Below are positions 1 to 7,387 of a stretch of DNA of 39,272 nucleotides, piece after piece. A program made the translations under genes and the position numbers. Position 1 is the stretch's first letter, and each line of letters begins with the position of its first letter. The notes under the pieces are model-generated. The model was not told the origin of the DNA. It saw only the letters and a program-made list of their open reading frames with translations, and did no database searches. Origin of the DNA: a virus; IMG/VR virus record IMGVR_UViG_3300025815_000029, positions 1 through 39,272 of that record. The stretch is one strand, 5' to 3'.

Positions 1-1
1 A

Positions 2-1813
2 ACGACGGCACACGCTTACGGAACATACACAGCGAACAGTTCAACTTTGATCGACAACTTGTATGACCTACCAACAGGTGAGAGCCTTGACTCAAGTGCT
101 AACACAGGTATCATGGCAAGTAACTGGAAGAGATTGAGTTACACTGCGTCAACAAGTGCTCCAAGCAATGAGCCAGCAGACGGCACATTATGGTACCACA
201 CTGCGACAGACGAAGCAGACATCATGGCACACAATGGAACAACTTGGGTTGGTTATGCAACAGCATACGCAACAACAGATCCAAATGGTCCACAGTTCAG
301 TGCAACAGCACCGACTACACAGTCAGACGGTACTGCACTTGTGACTAACGACTTATGGATTGACACAAGTGACCTTGAGAACTATCCAAAACTTTACAAA
401 TACAACACATCAGCAACTATAAGTTCTACAAACACAGCGAACCAAGTGGCAGTTACCACTTCAGGTGCGGCATGGGAACTAGTTGACAAAGCAGATCAAA
501 CAACAGAAGACGGTGTTGTGTTCGCAGATGCTAGATACCACACAGCGGCAGACAAGGCGGATTCATTGTCAACAGGAGGTGCGGGTACAGCCAGCTCAAT
601 TAAAGATTTATTAAGCGATGGTTTCCTAGATCCAGATGCTCCTAACCCAGACAACTACCCACAAGGTATCATGTTATGGAACACAAGAAGATCTGGTTAC
701 AACGTCAAGGAATACAAGAACAGTTACATCACAACTACGAAATATCCAGGAAACGGTGCAACTGGTTTAGGTAACATCAGAGCAAGTAACGAGAGCGTAT
801 CAACTTACTTCCCTGACAGATGGGTTACTAAATCAAGCAACAACGCAGACGGTTCTGGTTCTTTCGGTAGGAAAGCACAGAGAAAAGTGATCGTTGAACA
901 ACTTAAATCAGAGATCGACACCAACCAAGCAATCAGAGAAGACCAAAGAGGCTTCAACGTAATTGCTTGTCCTGGTTACCCAGAATTGATCTCAAACATG
1001 ATCAATCTAAACACAGACAGAAACAACACAGCGTTTGTAGTGGGCGACACACCTATGAGATTAGAAGGTACATCAACTGCAATCCAAAACTGGGCGAACA
1101 ACACAGCGTCAGCACTTGACAACGGTGAAGACGGCCTGGTAAGTGCAAGTGATTACTTGGGTGTGTTTTATCCATCTGGTTTGACAACAGACAACACAGG
1201 TAAATCGATTGTTGTTCCACCATCACACATGATGTTGAGGACACTGGCCAACAACGACAACATCGCTTTCCCATGGTTCGCACCATCAGGAACAAGAAGA
1301 GGTGTGGTCGACAATGCCACATCGGTTGGTTACATCGACACAGCAAGTGGAGAATTCCAAACAATATCTGTTACGGAGTCAGTGAGAGATTCAATGCACG
1401 AGGTCAAGGTAAATCCAATTACTTTCTTCTCAGGTGCAGGAATCGTTAACTTTGGTAACTTGACTAAAACATCGGCAAGTTCTGCATTGGACAGGATCAA
1501 CGTTTCAAGATTGGCAGTGTATCTAAGAACACAACTAGATGCAATCGCTAAACCATTCATCTTTGAACCAAATGATGAATTGACTAGAAACGAGATCAAG
1601 GGTGCAGTAGAATCATTCTTGTTGGAGTTAACAGGTCAGAGAGCATTGTATGACTTCCTAGTAGTTTGTGATGAGACTAACAACACACCTACAAGGATCG
1701 ACAGGAACGAACTTTATGTGGATATAGCAATTGAGCCGATCAAATCAGTTGAATTCATTTACATACCGTTGAGAATCAAAAACACAGGAGAAATTGCAAA
1801 GTTAGGGAACTAA
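2..1813 (+). CDS. gp18: Tail sheath protein gp18, 5'-truncated by window edge
   Basis: This is the contractile tail sheath subunit that surrounds the tube and shortens during DNA injection. The reading frame is open from base 2, so the true start lies before the window; the TTG at 47 is not a convincing start. About 603 residues are visible, against 659 in T4. The C-terminal part carries the typical sheath segment, with NVSRLAVYLRTQL followed by KPFIFEPNDELTRNEIKGAV and a final IPLRI strand. The N-terminal part contains Trp/Tyr-rich hairpin segments (GTLWYHTATDEADIMAHNG and a related NDLWIDTSDLENYPKLYKYN) that look like inserted surface domains, as in marine T4-like sheaths. It is followed after 23 bases by the tube gene, the usual 18-19 order. 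The identification is secure; the roles of the inserted modules are inferred. Confidence 0.93.
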   Translation, partial: TTAHAYGTYTANSSTLIDNLYDLPTGESLDSSANTGIMASNWKRLSYTASTSAPSNEPADGTLWYHTATDEADIMAHNGTTWVGYATAYATTDPNGPQFSATAPTTQSDGTALVTNDLWIDTSDLENYPKLYKYNTSATISSTNTANQVAVTTSGAAWELVDKADQTTEDGVVFADARYHTAADKADSLSTGGAGTASSIKDLLSDGFLDPDAPNPDNYPQGIMLWNTRRSGYNVKEYKNSYITTTKYPGNGATGLGNIRASNESVSTYFPDRWVTKSSNNADGSGSFGRKAQRKVIVEQLKSEIDTNQAIREDQRGFNVIACPGYPELISNMINLNTDRNNTAFVVGDTPMRLEGTSTAIQNWANNTASALDNGEDGLVSASDYLGVFYPSGLTTDNTGKSIVVPPSHMMLRTLANNDNIAFPWFAPSGTRRGVVDNATSVGYIDTASGEFQTISVTESVRDSMHEVKVNPITFFSGAGIVNFGNLTKTSASSALDRINVSRLAVYLRTQLDAIAKPFIFEPNDELTRNEIKGAVESFLLELTGQRALYDFLVVCDETNNTPTRIDRNELYVDIAIEPIKSVEFIYIPLRIKNTGEIAKLGN

Positions 1814-1818
1814 TTTTG

Positions 1819-1826
1819 AATAAATA
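1819..1826 (+). promoter_or_regulatory. Late-promoter-like box before gp19
   Basis: AATAAATA matches the T4 late consensus TATAAATA at 7 of 8 bases. It lies 10 bases before the gp19 ATG. A GGAG Shine-Dalgarno sequence overlaps the expected transcription start, so this is the one boxed gene here with an ordinary ribosome site. Confidence 0.55.
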
Positions 1827-1836
1827 GGAGAAACAG

Positions 1837-2463
1837 ATGGCAATATCAACTTTATCAAAATTTACAGTACCACTAGCAAACGATCAGAGTTCAGCATCAC
1901 AGGGTTTATTGATGCCAAAACTACAGTATCGTTTCAGAGCGATCCTGGAAAATTTTGGAGTATCAACACCAAGATCAGAACTGACTAAACAAGTTATCGA
2001 TATCACAAGACCTAACTTGACTTTTGACAACGTGACACTAGACGTGTACAACTCAAAAGTTTACGTTGCAGGTAAACACACATGGGATCCAATCACAATC
2101 AATCTAAGAGATGACGTGAACAACTCAGTTACTAAACTGGTTGGTGAACAGATCCAGAAACAGTTTGATTTCTTTGAACAGAGTTCAGCGGCGTCTGGTA
2201 TTGATTACAAATTCACTGCTAGAATCGAAATGTTAGACGGTGGTAATGGCGCAAGTGCACCAAATGTGCTAGAAACATTTGAATTGTACGGTGCATACGT
2301 AGAGAACGTGAACTACAACACGTTGGCATACGCAACTTCAGATCCGGCTACAATCACAATGTCGATCAGATACGACAACGCAATCCAAACTCCAACAGGA
2401 ACAGGAATTGGAACAGCGGTATCTAGAACGATCGGTACTCTAAGTACAGGTGGTGGACAGTAA
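1837..2463 (+). CDS. gp19: Tail tube protein gp19
   Basis: This is the tail tube subunit that stacks as hexameric rings inside the sheath. It has 208 residues, somewhat longer than the 163-aa T4 protein. The sequence has tube-fold features: KLQYRFRAILENFG at about 24-37, the TRPNLTFDNVTLDVYNSKVY strand region near 60-80, and a C-terminal half rich in beta strands (FELYGAYVENVNYNTLAY). The ATG at 1837 is preceded by GGAG at suitable spacing. It directly follows the sheath gene and precedes an intrinsic terminator, so sheath and tube form the end of a transcription unit. Confidence 0.9.
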   Translation: MAISTLSKFTVPLANDQSSASQGLLMPKLQYRFRAILENFGVSTPRSELTKQVIDITRPNLTFDNVTLDVYNSKVYVAGKHTWDPITINLRDDVNNSVTKLVGEQIQKQFDFFEQSSAASGIDYKFTARIEMLDGGNGASAPNVLETFELYGAYVENVNYNTLAYATSDPATITMSIRYDNAIQTPTGTGIGTAVSRTIGTLSTGGGQ

Positions 2464-2494
2464 TACAAAAAATTAAGTTAGCAATTATAACATC

Positions 2495-2521
2495 AAAAGC
2501 GTCTTTATAGGCGCTTTTTTT
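2495..2521 (+). terminator. Intrinsic terminator after gp19
   Basis: The stem AAAAGCGTC pairs with GGCGCTTTT (one T-G wobble) around a TTTATA hexaloop and runs into seven T residues at 2515-2521. This is a standard Rho-independent terminator, 32 bases after the gp19 stop codon. Confidence 0.85.
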
Positions 2522-2526
2522 GTGGC

Positions 2527-2534
2527 CATAAATA
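2527..2534 (+). promoter_or_regulatory. Late-promoter-like box CATAAATA
   Basis: CATAAATA lies immediately after the T-tract of the preceding terminator and 5 bases before the ATG at 2540. The terminator-promoter pair separates the sheath/tube unit from the next operon. With T4-like spacing, transcription would begin at or next to the AUG. Confidence 0.65.
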
Positions 2535-2539
2535 CGAGT

Positions 2540-3937
2540 ATGCCAAGCATAAACAACTTCTTAAAAGGTTTCCAGGACGGATTACCAGGTATGAAAGACT
2601 ACCAACACGCATCTAGATTGTACATAGACGACAACTACAAGTTGATGCCAAAACAGAAGTTCCTGTTCCACGTTGTGTTCAACACCGATGAGTCATTGTT
2701 CCAGGGAGGAGCGAAATTGAACTCAGATGAGAGGTACCACTTGAACATGTTGGTCAAAGCATGTGAACTGCCTAAGTACAACATGAGTTACGAGGAGAAG
2801 ACTCAGTACAACAAGAAGATGTATGCTGGCACAAGGATAGCGTACGAACCTGTGAACATCACATTCCACGATGATCATGCAGACACCGTGAATGCATTTT
2901 GGAAGAAGTACTACGAGTACAACATAGCAGATTCGATAGGCATGAACAGTGACCTAACAATAAACGACACCAAGGACGATTACTACAACTTCGGTGATGC
3001 GAGACAGACCACCAAATTTGGTATGGACACGCCTAGGCAGAGGCAGAAACCGTACCTCAAAGGCATCGAGATCTTCGTGTTGCATAAGAAACGTTTCACG
3101 TCAATGACTTTGGTCAACCCTGTGATCGGATCATTCTCACATGACAACCTAGATCAGGCAGACGGTGCGGGAGTGTTGAACAACACAATGCAGATACTGT
3201 ACGAGACCGTCATATACAAGGCAGGCATAATCAACAGGAACAACGTTCCAGGTTTCGCGACCATCAACTACGATCGATCCCCTAGCCCATTGAGTGTGTT
3301 AGGAGGCGGTACCAACAGCATATTTGGACCTGGTGGTGTTGTTGACGGAATTGGATCTGTAATAAGGAATGTGCAATCTGGAAACATACTAGGAGCCATA
3401 CTGGGTGCGTCTAACACTTACAGGAATGCCAAGAAAATTAAGAAAAAAGATGTAAAGGCCGAATTAAAAGGGATTGCCAAAGACGGCATTCTTGAGGTTG
3501 GCAAGCAGGCAGGCACTATATCAAATCCTGTGGCACAGTTCAGTGTGGGGGCCGCGGCTGTAATAGGGGCCACGGCGTTGGCATCGTCGAGGGGCACAGC
3601 AGACAACAAGAACCAGGCCGACAACACAGTGATAGTAAATTCAACCGTGGACACGGTGAACTTCCTAGGTGCTGACGAGTCATTCAATCTTGTGTCCAAT
3701 GATGCGAACGTAAGAGATGAGATAGCGGCCGCCATATACTTCAAGGACATTGGTTCTCGTAAGGGACTCACGATAGCACAATCTAATCTGGAATATGAAT
3801 CATCCGCTGACAACATAAAAAATGTTTACACCAGCAAGGCAATCACAGATGTGAGGAAGTTGGTCACGGAAGGATACATAAAAATTGAAAGACAGACACA
3901 GGATGTGGAGATAGCAACAGAGAAGACTACGATATAA
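2540..3937 (+). CDS. Tail-tube-fold baseplate protein, gp54/gp48-like
   Basis: A 465-aa virion protein by context. The segment at about 70-127 (LVKACELPKYNMSYEEKTQY, later RIAYEPVNITFHDD and AFWKKYYEYN) resembles the tube-like fold shared by gp19, gp54 and gp48, especially the gp54 pattern of K-x-P...SYE...ITF. The N-terminus (HASRLYIDDNYKLMPKQKFL) is of a type I associate with marine T4-like phages. The C-terminal part, after about residue 300, is Ala/Lys/Asp-rich and less structured. A GTG at 2522 would extend the protein by six residues, but it lies between the terminator and the late box, so ATG 2540 is chosen. A role as tube initiator or cap is inferred; it could be another neck or baseplate component. 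Confidence 0.5.
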   Translation: MPSINNFLKGFQDGLPGMKDYQHASRLYIDDNYKLMPKQKFLFHVVFNTDESLFQGGAKLNSDERYHLNMLVKACELPKYNMSYEEKTQYNKKMYAGTRIAYEPVNITFHDDHADTVNAFWKKYYEYNIADSIGMNSDLTINDTKDDYYNFGDARQTTKFGMDTPRQRQKPYLKGIEIFVLHKKRFTSMTLVNPVIGSFSHDNLDQADGAGVLNNTMQILYETVIYKAGIINRNNVPGFATINYDRSPSPLSVLGGGTNSIFGPGGVVDGIGSVIRNVQSGNILGAILGASNTYRNAKKIKKKDVKAELKGIAKDGILEVGKQAGTISNPVAQFSVGAAAVIGATALASSRGTADNKNQADNTVIVNSTVDTVNFLGADESFNLVSNDANVRDEIAAAIYFKDIGSRKGLTIAQSNLEYESSADNIKNVYTSKAITDVRKLVTEGYIKIERQTQDVEIATEKTTI

Positions 3938-4314
3938 TGACAGAATTCTACACAAATCTACCACCCAAGGACAAGGACGAGTTACAGAAGACTGTGGAGA
4001 AACTGACCACCACACCATACGAGACTGACTACCAATTCAATGTGGGAGAGTATGACAGCACAATAGCGTTCTTCGTAAAACGTAATTTCTCTAGGACTGC
4101 GGCGGAATCTACAGCATACGCCATACTGTCACAGGCCAAGATAGACAACATCAAACCACAACAGATATTAGACCAGTTGACGTACGCCACACCGGCATTG
4201 CTATCTGAGTTAATGACAATAATATTAAACGCCAACAGATACAAGTCAAGTAGGTTGGGTGTGAGGAAGACCCTGGCCACCAAAGAGACGGTATCTAGAA
4301 ACATCATAGACTAA
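3937..4314 (+). CDS. Small conserved virion-associated protein, 125 aa
   Basis: I cannot give it a T4 gene name. It is a mainly helical 125-aa protein. It has a Tyr/Asp-rich N-terminal stretch (TDYQFNVGEYDSTIAFF), then ESTAYAILSQAKIDNIKPQQ and a C-terminal helix ending in LNANRYKSSRLGVRKTL. Similar sequences occur, as far as I recall, next to structural genes in marine T4-like phages. Start and stop overlap with both neighbours by one base (TAATG), so it is translationally coupled between the tube-fold protein and gp4. A role in tail or head completion is only inferred from position. Confidence 0.6.
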   Translation: MTEFYTNLPPKDKDELQKTVEKLTTTPYETDYQFNVGEYDSTIAFFVKRNFSRTAAESTAYAILSQAKIDNIKPQQILDQLTYATPALLSELMTIILNANRYKSSRLGVRKTLATKETVSRNIID

Positions 4315-4754
4315 TGTTACCGAGATTTGCTAGGGGCAAGTTCTCCCCCAAGAATCAAGAGAAGTACGTGGGCACGAAAACACCAACATACAGGTCAAGT
4401 TGGGAACACTCTTTCATGAGATTGTGCGATGAACATCCTAATGTGTACCAGTGGGCCAGTGAATCAATCAAGATTCCATACAGGCATCCGTTCACAGGCA
4501 AGTACACTGTGTATGTGCCAGACTTCTTCATTGTGTACCAGGACAAGGAAGGTCGCAAACATGCGGAAATGGTGGAAGTAAAACCCATGAGCCAGACCTC
4601 CATGGAGGCCGCTGGCAAGAGCATGGCCAAGAAGAAACAGGTTGTGATAAACATGGCCAAGTGGGAGGCCGCAAACGCATACGCCAAACAGAGGCGGATC
4701 AAGTTCAGGGTGGTATCAGAAGAACAGTTGTTCCACAACGGCAAACGTAAGTAA
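4314..4754 (+). CDS. gp4: Head completion nuclease gp4 (gp50/gp65 family)
   Basis: This protein belongs to the T4 gp4 head-completion family, which has a TnsA-like PD-(D/E)XK nuclease fold and acts on DNA-filled heads before tail joining. At 146 aa it is close to the 150-aa T4 protein. The N-terminal RGKFSPKNQEKYVG is the family signature. Likely metal-site residues are E31, D70 (in VYVPDFF) and E88-x-K90 (in VEVKP). The start overlaps the preceding stop by one base. The coding end overlaps the late box of the next gene, so gp16 can be transcribed separately. Confidence 0.85.
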   Translation: MLPRFARGKFSPKNQEKYVGTKTPTYRSSWEHSFMRLCDEHPNVYQWASESIKIPYRHPFTGKYTVYVPDFFIVYQDKEGRKHAEMVEVKPMSQTSMEAAGKSMAKKKQVVINMAKWEAANAYAKQRRIKFRVVSEEQLFHNGKRK

Positions 4755-4757
4755 ATA
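4751..4757 (+). promoter_or_regulatory. Late-promoter-like box before gp16
   Basis: GTAAATA overlaps the gp4 stop codon and ends 5 bases before the gp16 ATG. No Shine-Dalgarno sequence lies between box and start. Confidence 0.55.
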
Positions 4758-4762
4758 CGACA

Positions 4763-5290
4763 ATGACAAAGAAATTAGAAGACATCCTCAATTTACCAAA
4801 TGTCAAAGAAGCATTCAAAGAGGTAGACAAGAAGGAAAAAGACAAGAAGATCAAGGAGTCCAATGGTCAACACGCATCAGCCAAGAACCTAGATCCTCAA
4901 ACACAGAAAAATCTACAGAAGAGTTATGCAGAATTTGACAAGGTGGCGGCGGCACTGCCCCAAGTAAAAGGGTTAGGAGAACTATCAGACCTCGAGTTAG
5001 ACAAACTGGCCATAGAAGCAGAAGAGAGCTACAAGAATCTAATGGATCTGGGCATGAACGTTGATTCTAGATATTCCGGAAGGATATTTGAAGTTGCAGG
5101 AAATTTCCTAAGGAACGCCATAGACGCCAAAAGCGGCAAGATCGACAAGAAACTTAAGATGATCGAATTGCAACTCAAGAAGCAGAAGTTAGATCAGGGC
5201 AACAAAGACGGCGGTCCAGTAGAAGAAAGTGACGGATTCGTCATATCTGATCGTAACGAATTAATGAAGAAACTTCTTAAAAAAGATTAG
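4763..5290 (+). CDS. gp16: Small terminase subunit gp16
   Basis: This is the small terminase subunit, which recognises concatemeric DNA and stimulates the gp17 motor. It has 175 residues against 164 in T4. The central segment YKNLMDLGMNVDSRYSGRIF followed by EVAGNFLRNAIDAK is the conserved oligomerisation core. The N-terminal third is highly charged and probably binds DNA, and the C-terminus carries a Lys-rich tail (RNELMKKLLKKD). Unlike T4, where 16 and 17 overlap, three genes lie between them here. The ATG is set by the late box 5 bases upstream. Confidence 0.88.
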   Translation: MTKKLEDILNLPNVKEAFKEVDKKEKDKKIKESNGQHASAKNLDPQTQKNLQKSYAEFDKVAAALPQVKGLGELSDLELDKLAIEAEESYKNLMDLGMNVDSRYSGRIFEVAGNFLRNAIDAKSGKIDKKLKMIELQLKKQKLDQGNKDGGPVEESDGFVISDRNELMKKLLKKD

Positions 5291-5292
5291 GT

Positions 5293-5871
5293 ATGAAATT
5301 TGCAGATCCTACCAAGAAATATCCGAACGACGGACACTTCCTTTGGTTATGGACCTATGTCAAAGACTTAAAATTACGTAGACTAATCGATTGCGGAGGA
5401 CATATTGGGAATTGGACCATAAACTGGTATGATAAATGTGATAAGATCGAAGCATTTGAACCAAATCTTGAAATACTTCCTAAATATAAAAATAATACAA
5501 AACACATAAAGAATTTGACCTTGCACGAAGTAGCACTGGGTGACAAACCAGGTACAGTCTCTATGGATTATGAGACGCACGAAGGCACGTACCATGTCAC
5601 CAAAAACAATGGTCCTATACAAATTAGAACTCTAGACAGTTATAACTTCCAGGACGTGGATGTAATTAAGATTGATGTAGAAGGATTCGAAGTGCCATTG
5701 CTAGAAGGTGCTAAAGAAACTATTCTAAGCAACAGGCCATGGATACAGATAGAGGCCAATAAGTCAGGTGAAAGGTATGGCAGGTCTAAAACTAAAATTC
5801 TAGAGAAATTAGCAAGTTTTGGCATGAAACGAGTGGCCAAAGAATGGCCTGATCAGATATGGAGATTCTAA
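5293..5871 (+). CDS. FkbM-family methyltransferase inserted in packaging operon
   Basis: An SAM-dependent O-methyltransferase of the FkbM type, usually acting on sugars or polyketides. In 192 aa it keeps motif I (LIDCGGHIGNWT, about 31-42), the acidic ribose-binding IEAFEPN (52-58) and the family hallmark VIKIDVEGFE (124-133). It begins two bases after the gp16 stop codon and has no recognised partner in terminase function. It is best explained as cargo riding in the packaging operon. Its substrate is unknown; the glycan island in this window is a plausible pathway for it. Confidence 0.85.
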   Translation: MKFADPTKKYPNDGHFLWLWTYVKDLKLRRLIDCGGHIGNWTINWYDKCDKIEAFEPNLEILPKYKNNTKHIKNLTLHEVALGDKPGTVSMDYETHEGTYHVTKNNGPIQIRTLDSYNFQDVDVIKIDVEGFEVPLLEGAKETILSNRPWIQIEANKSGERYGRSKTKILEKLASFGMKRVAKEWPDQIWRF

Positions 5872-5901
5872 CAAATTTCATTCAATAACTTCAAAAAAAG
5901 A

Positions 5902-5908
5902 CTAAATA
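5902..5908 (+). promoter_or_regulatory. Late-promoter-like box CTAAATA
   Basis: CTAAATA, the form reported for marine T4-like late promoters, lies 6 bases before the ATG at 5915. It restarts late transcription after the inserted methyltransferase gene. Confidence 0.65.
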
Positions 5909-5914
5909 TTGCAT

Positions 5915-6511
5915 ATGAGCACATTCAAAGACTATCTAACAGAATCAACTAAGTCATATGACTACAAAATAAAGATCGCAGGGGCAAAGAAAGACATTGA
6001 TGTAAATGCTCTGGAGACAGCACTGCAAAAATTTGATCTTGCCAGCATGTCAGCAGGTAAGACAACACCAATCATGACGCTACCACTTGATTTTCCTGCC
6101 TTAAGCAACGAGCAAGTGACGATCTTTGACGTGACAACGAACTATCCAGAGTCACCAAGAGTGATGCATGAGTACCTTTCAGACTTGTTAAGGATTCCAG
6201 CGACACACATCGTTGTTAGGAAACCAAACGAGCCTACAGAGGAATATCAGAACGACATGCAGGTTGCGAAGAAATCAGAATACGCAAACAAACTGCACGA
6301 CATAGAATACAAAGATGCACCCAAAGTTAACGCAGAAGATTACCATTCAACAAAAGCAAACATGGGATTACTTAAAGAATTACTCAAAGACAGAGAAGTG
6401 AACAAAGACGCTCCAAAAGAAAAAGAGAATGCAATGAGCAAGGAAGAGGAAGGAACACCCAGTCCTCTGACAAAATCAACAAACCCACACCCAGACCCAA
6501 AAAGGAAATAA
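5915..6511 (+). CDS. Putative internal head or core protein with capsid-targeting N-terminus
   Basis: A 198-aa protein without a firm T4 counterpart. The N-terminus MSTFKDYLTES resembles T4 capsid-targeting peptides (MKTYQEF-type). It contains L-T-E before S11, which fits the prohead protease rule (I/L)-x-E. The middle is a folded domain with many beta-prone segments. The tail from about residue 150 is Lys/Glu/Pro-rich and probably disordered. A TTG at 5909 would add two residues, but ATG 5915 sits correctly behind the late box. Context between terminase genes supports a late virion role. The prohead-core or internal-protein role is inference. Confidence 0.5.
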   Translation: MSTFKDYLTESTKSYDYKIKIAGAKKDIDVNALETALQKFDLASMSAGKTTPIMTLPLDFPALSNEQVTIFDVTTNYPESPRVMHEYLSDLLRIPATHIVVRKPNEPTEEYQNDMQVAKKSEYANKLHDIEYKDAPKVNAEDYHSTKANMGLLKELLKDREVNKDAPKEKENAMSKEEEGTPSPLTKSTNPHPDPKRK

Positions 6512-6514
6512 GTT

Positions 6515-7348
6515 ATGGAAATGATCGACGTGTTAACAAAATTAAAAGAAATAGCAGAATCAAGACCTGAATTGGTCAAGGACGCAGTGGAGAACGTTGA
6601 GAAGACAAATCCAAAAGCAGTCACAGAAGGTGGCATGAAAGACTACCTGCACGACGAGGCAGAGAAACTTTCAAGAGAAGAATTCATTAAGAAACATGGC
6701 GAGAGCCTAGCAGGTTTCTGGGACAGCATCAACGGAACAGAAGAAGCAGTTGAAGGCAAGATGCCAGCGGGTCTAAAAGCATACCATGACAAAAAAGCAG
6801 GCAAAGAAGACAAAAAAGAAACTGTAAAAGAAGCAATCCAGATTTCAACTGACACTCCACAAGAAGCATCAATGATGATGCAGATATTAAAACTTGCAGG
6901 TGTGCAACAAGTTGATCCAGCAATGATCGGTGCAGACGAACCACAAGCACAAGCAGAACCAGAAATGGATCAAGACGACGCGGCGGGTTCAATGGACATG
7001 GCTAGAATGAGAGACATCATAAAAAATCCAGAAGACGAGCAAAAAGAAGAAACGTTCGCAAACGAACCTGAAGAGAAAGTACAAGACATAGACAGTTTAG
7101 TGAACAAACACTCAGGTGGATTGAACAGACAAAAGCAAACTCATCCAAGAGTTTCTCCAGGCGATAACCCAATGGCGGCAGAGGACAAGATCACTGAAGA
7201 AGAGTTGGCTAACAGTCTTAGAACACAGTACGAAAGTTTCAAAACTGCATATCAAGAAGCGGCAAAACCTGACTTCTTGGACATGGACAAAGATGGCGAC
7301 AAAAAAGAACCAATGAAAAAAGCCATCAAAGACAAAGAAGCAAAGTAA
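6515..7348 (+). CDS. Acidic scaffold-like protein with EF-hand-like loop
   Basis: I do not recognise a T4 equivalent for this 277-aa, Glu/Lys/Asp-rich protein. Visible modules are GGMKDYLHDEAEKLSREEF (about 39-57), QILKLAGVQQVDP (123-135) and a C-terminal DMDKDGDKKE (256-265) that matches a D-x-D-x-D-G calcium-loop pattern. Such modules recur in marine T4-like structural proteins. The ATG at 6515 lies three bases after the preceding stop, with AGGA about nine bases upstream. Position before gp17 and low-complexity acidic composition suggest a head core, scaffold or DNA-packaging accessory. That assignment is not demonstrated. Confidence 0.6.
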   Translation: MEMIDVLTKLKEIAESRPELVKDAVENVEKTNPKAVTEGGMKDYLHDEAEKLSREEFIKKHGESLAGFWDSINGTEEAVEGKMPAGLKAYHDKKAGKEDKKETVKEAIQISTDTPQEASMMMQILKLAGVQQVDPAMIGADEPQAQAEPEMDQDDAAGSMDMARMRDIIKNPEDEQKEETFANEPEEKVQDIDSLVNKHSGGLNRQKQTHPRVSPGDNPMAAEDKITEEELANSLRTQYESFKTAYQEAAKPDFLDMDKDGDKKEPMKKAIKDKEAK

Positions 7349-7373
7349 TACTTTTCCAAGTACCATCACAGCG

Positions 7374-7380
7374 TTAAATA
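7374..7380 (+). promoter_or_regulatory. Late-promoter-like box before gp17
   Basis: TTAAATA lies in the 39-base gap before the large terminase gene and ends 7 bases before its ATG. No Shine-Dalgarno sequence is visible. Confidence 0.6.
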
Positions 7381-7387
7381 CTACACT

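Noticed and set aside
2522-2539. GTG start giving six extra residues for the tube-fold baseplate protein
   Set aside because: It lies directly after the terminator T-tract and within the late promoter box; ATG 2540 has the same spacing to the box as other genes.
4355-4744. 129-codon minus-strand ORF opposite gp4
   Set aside because: It is fully antisense to a well-supported gene, with no promoter or ribosome site and a composition typical of a shadow frame.
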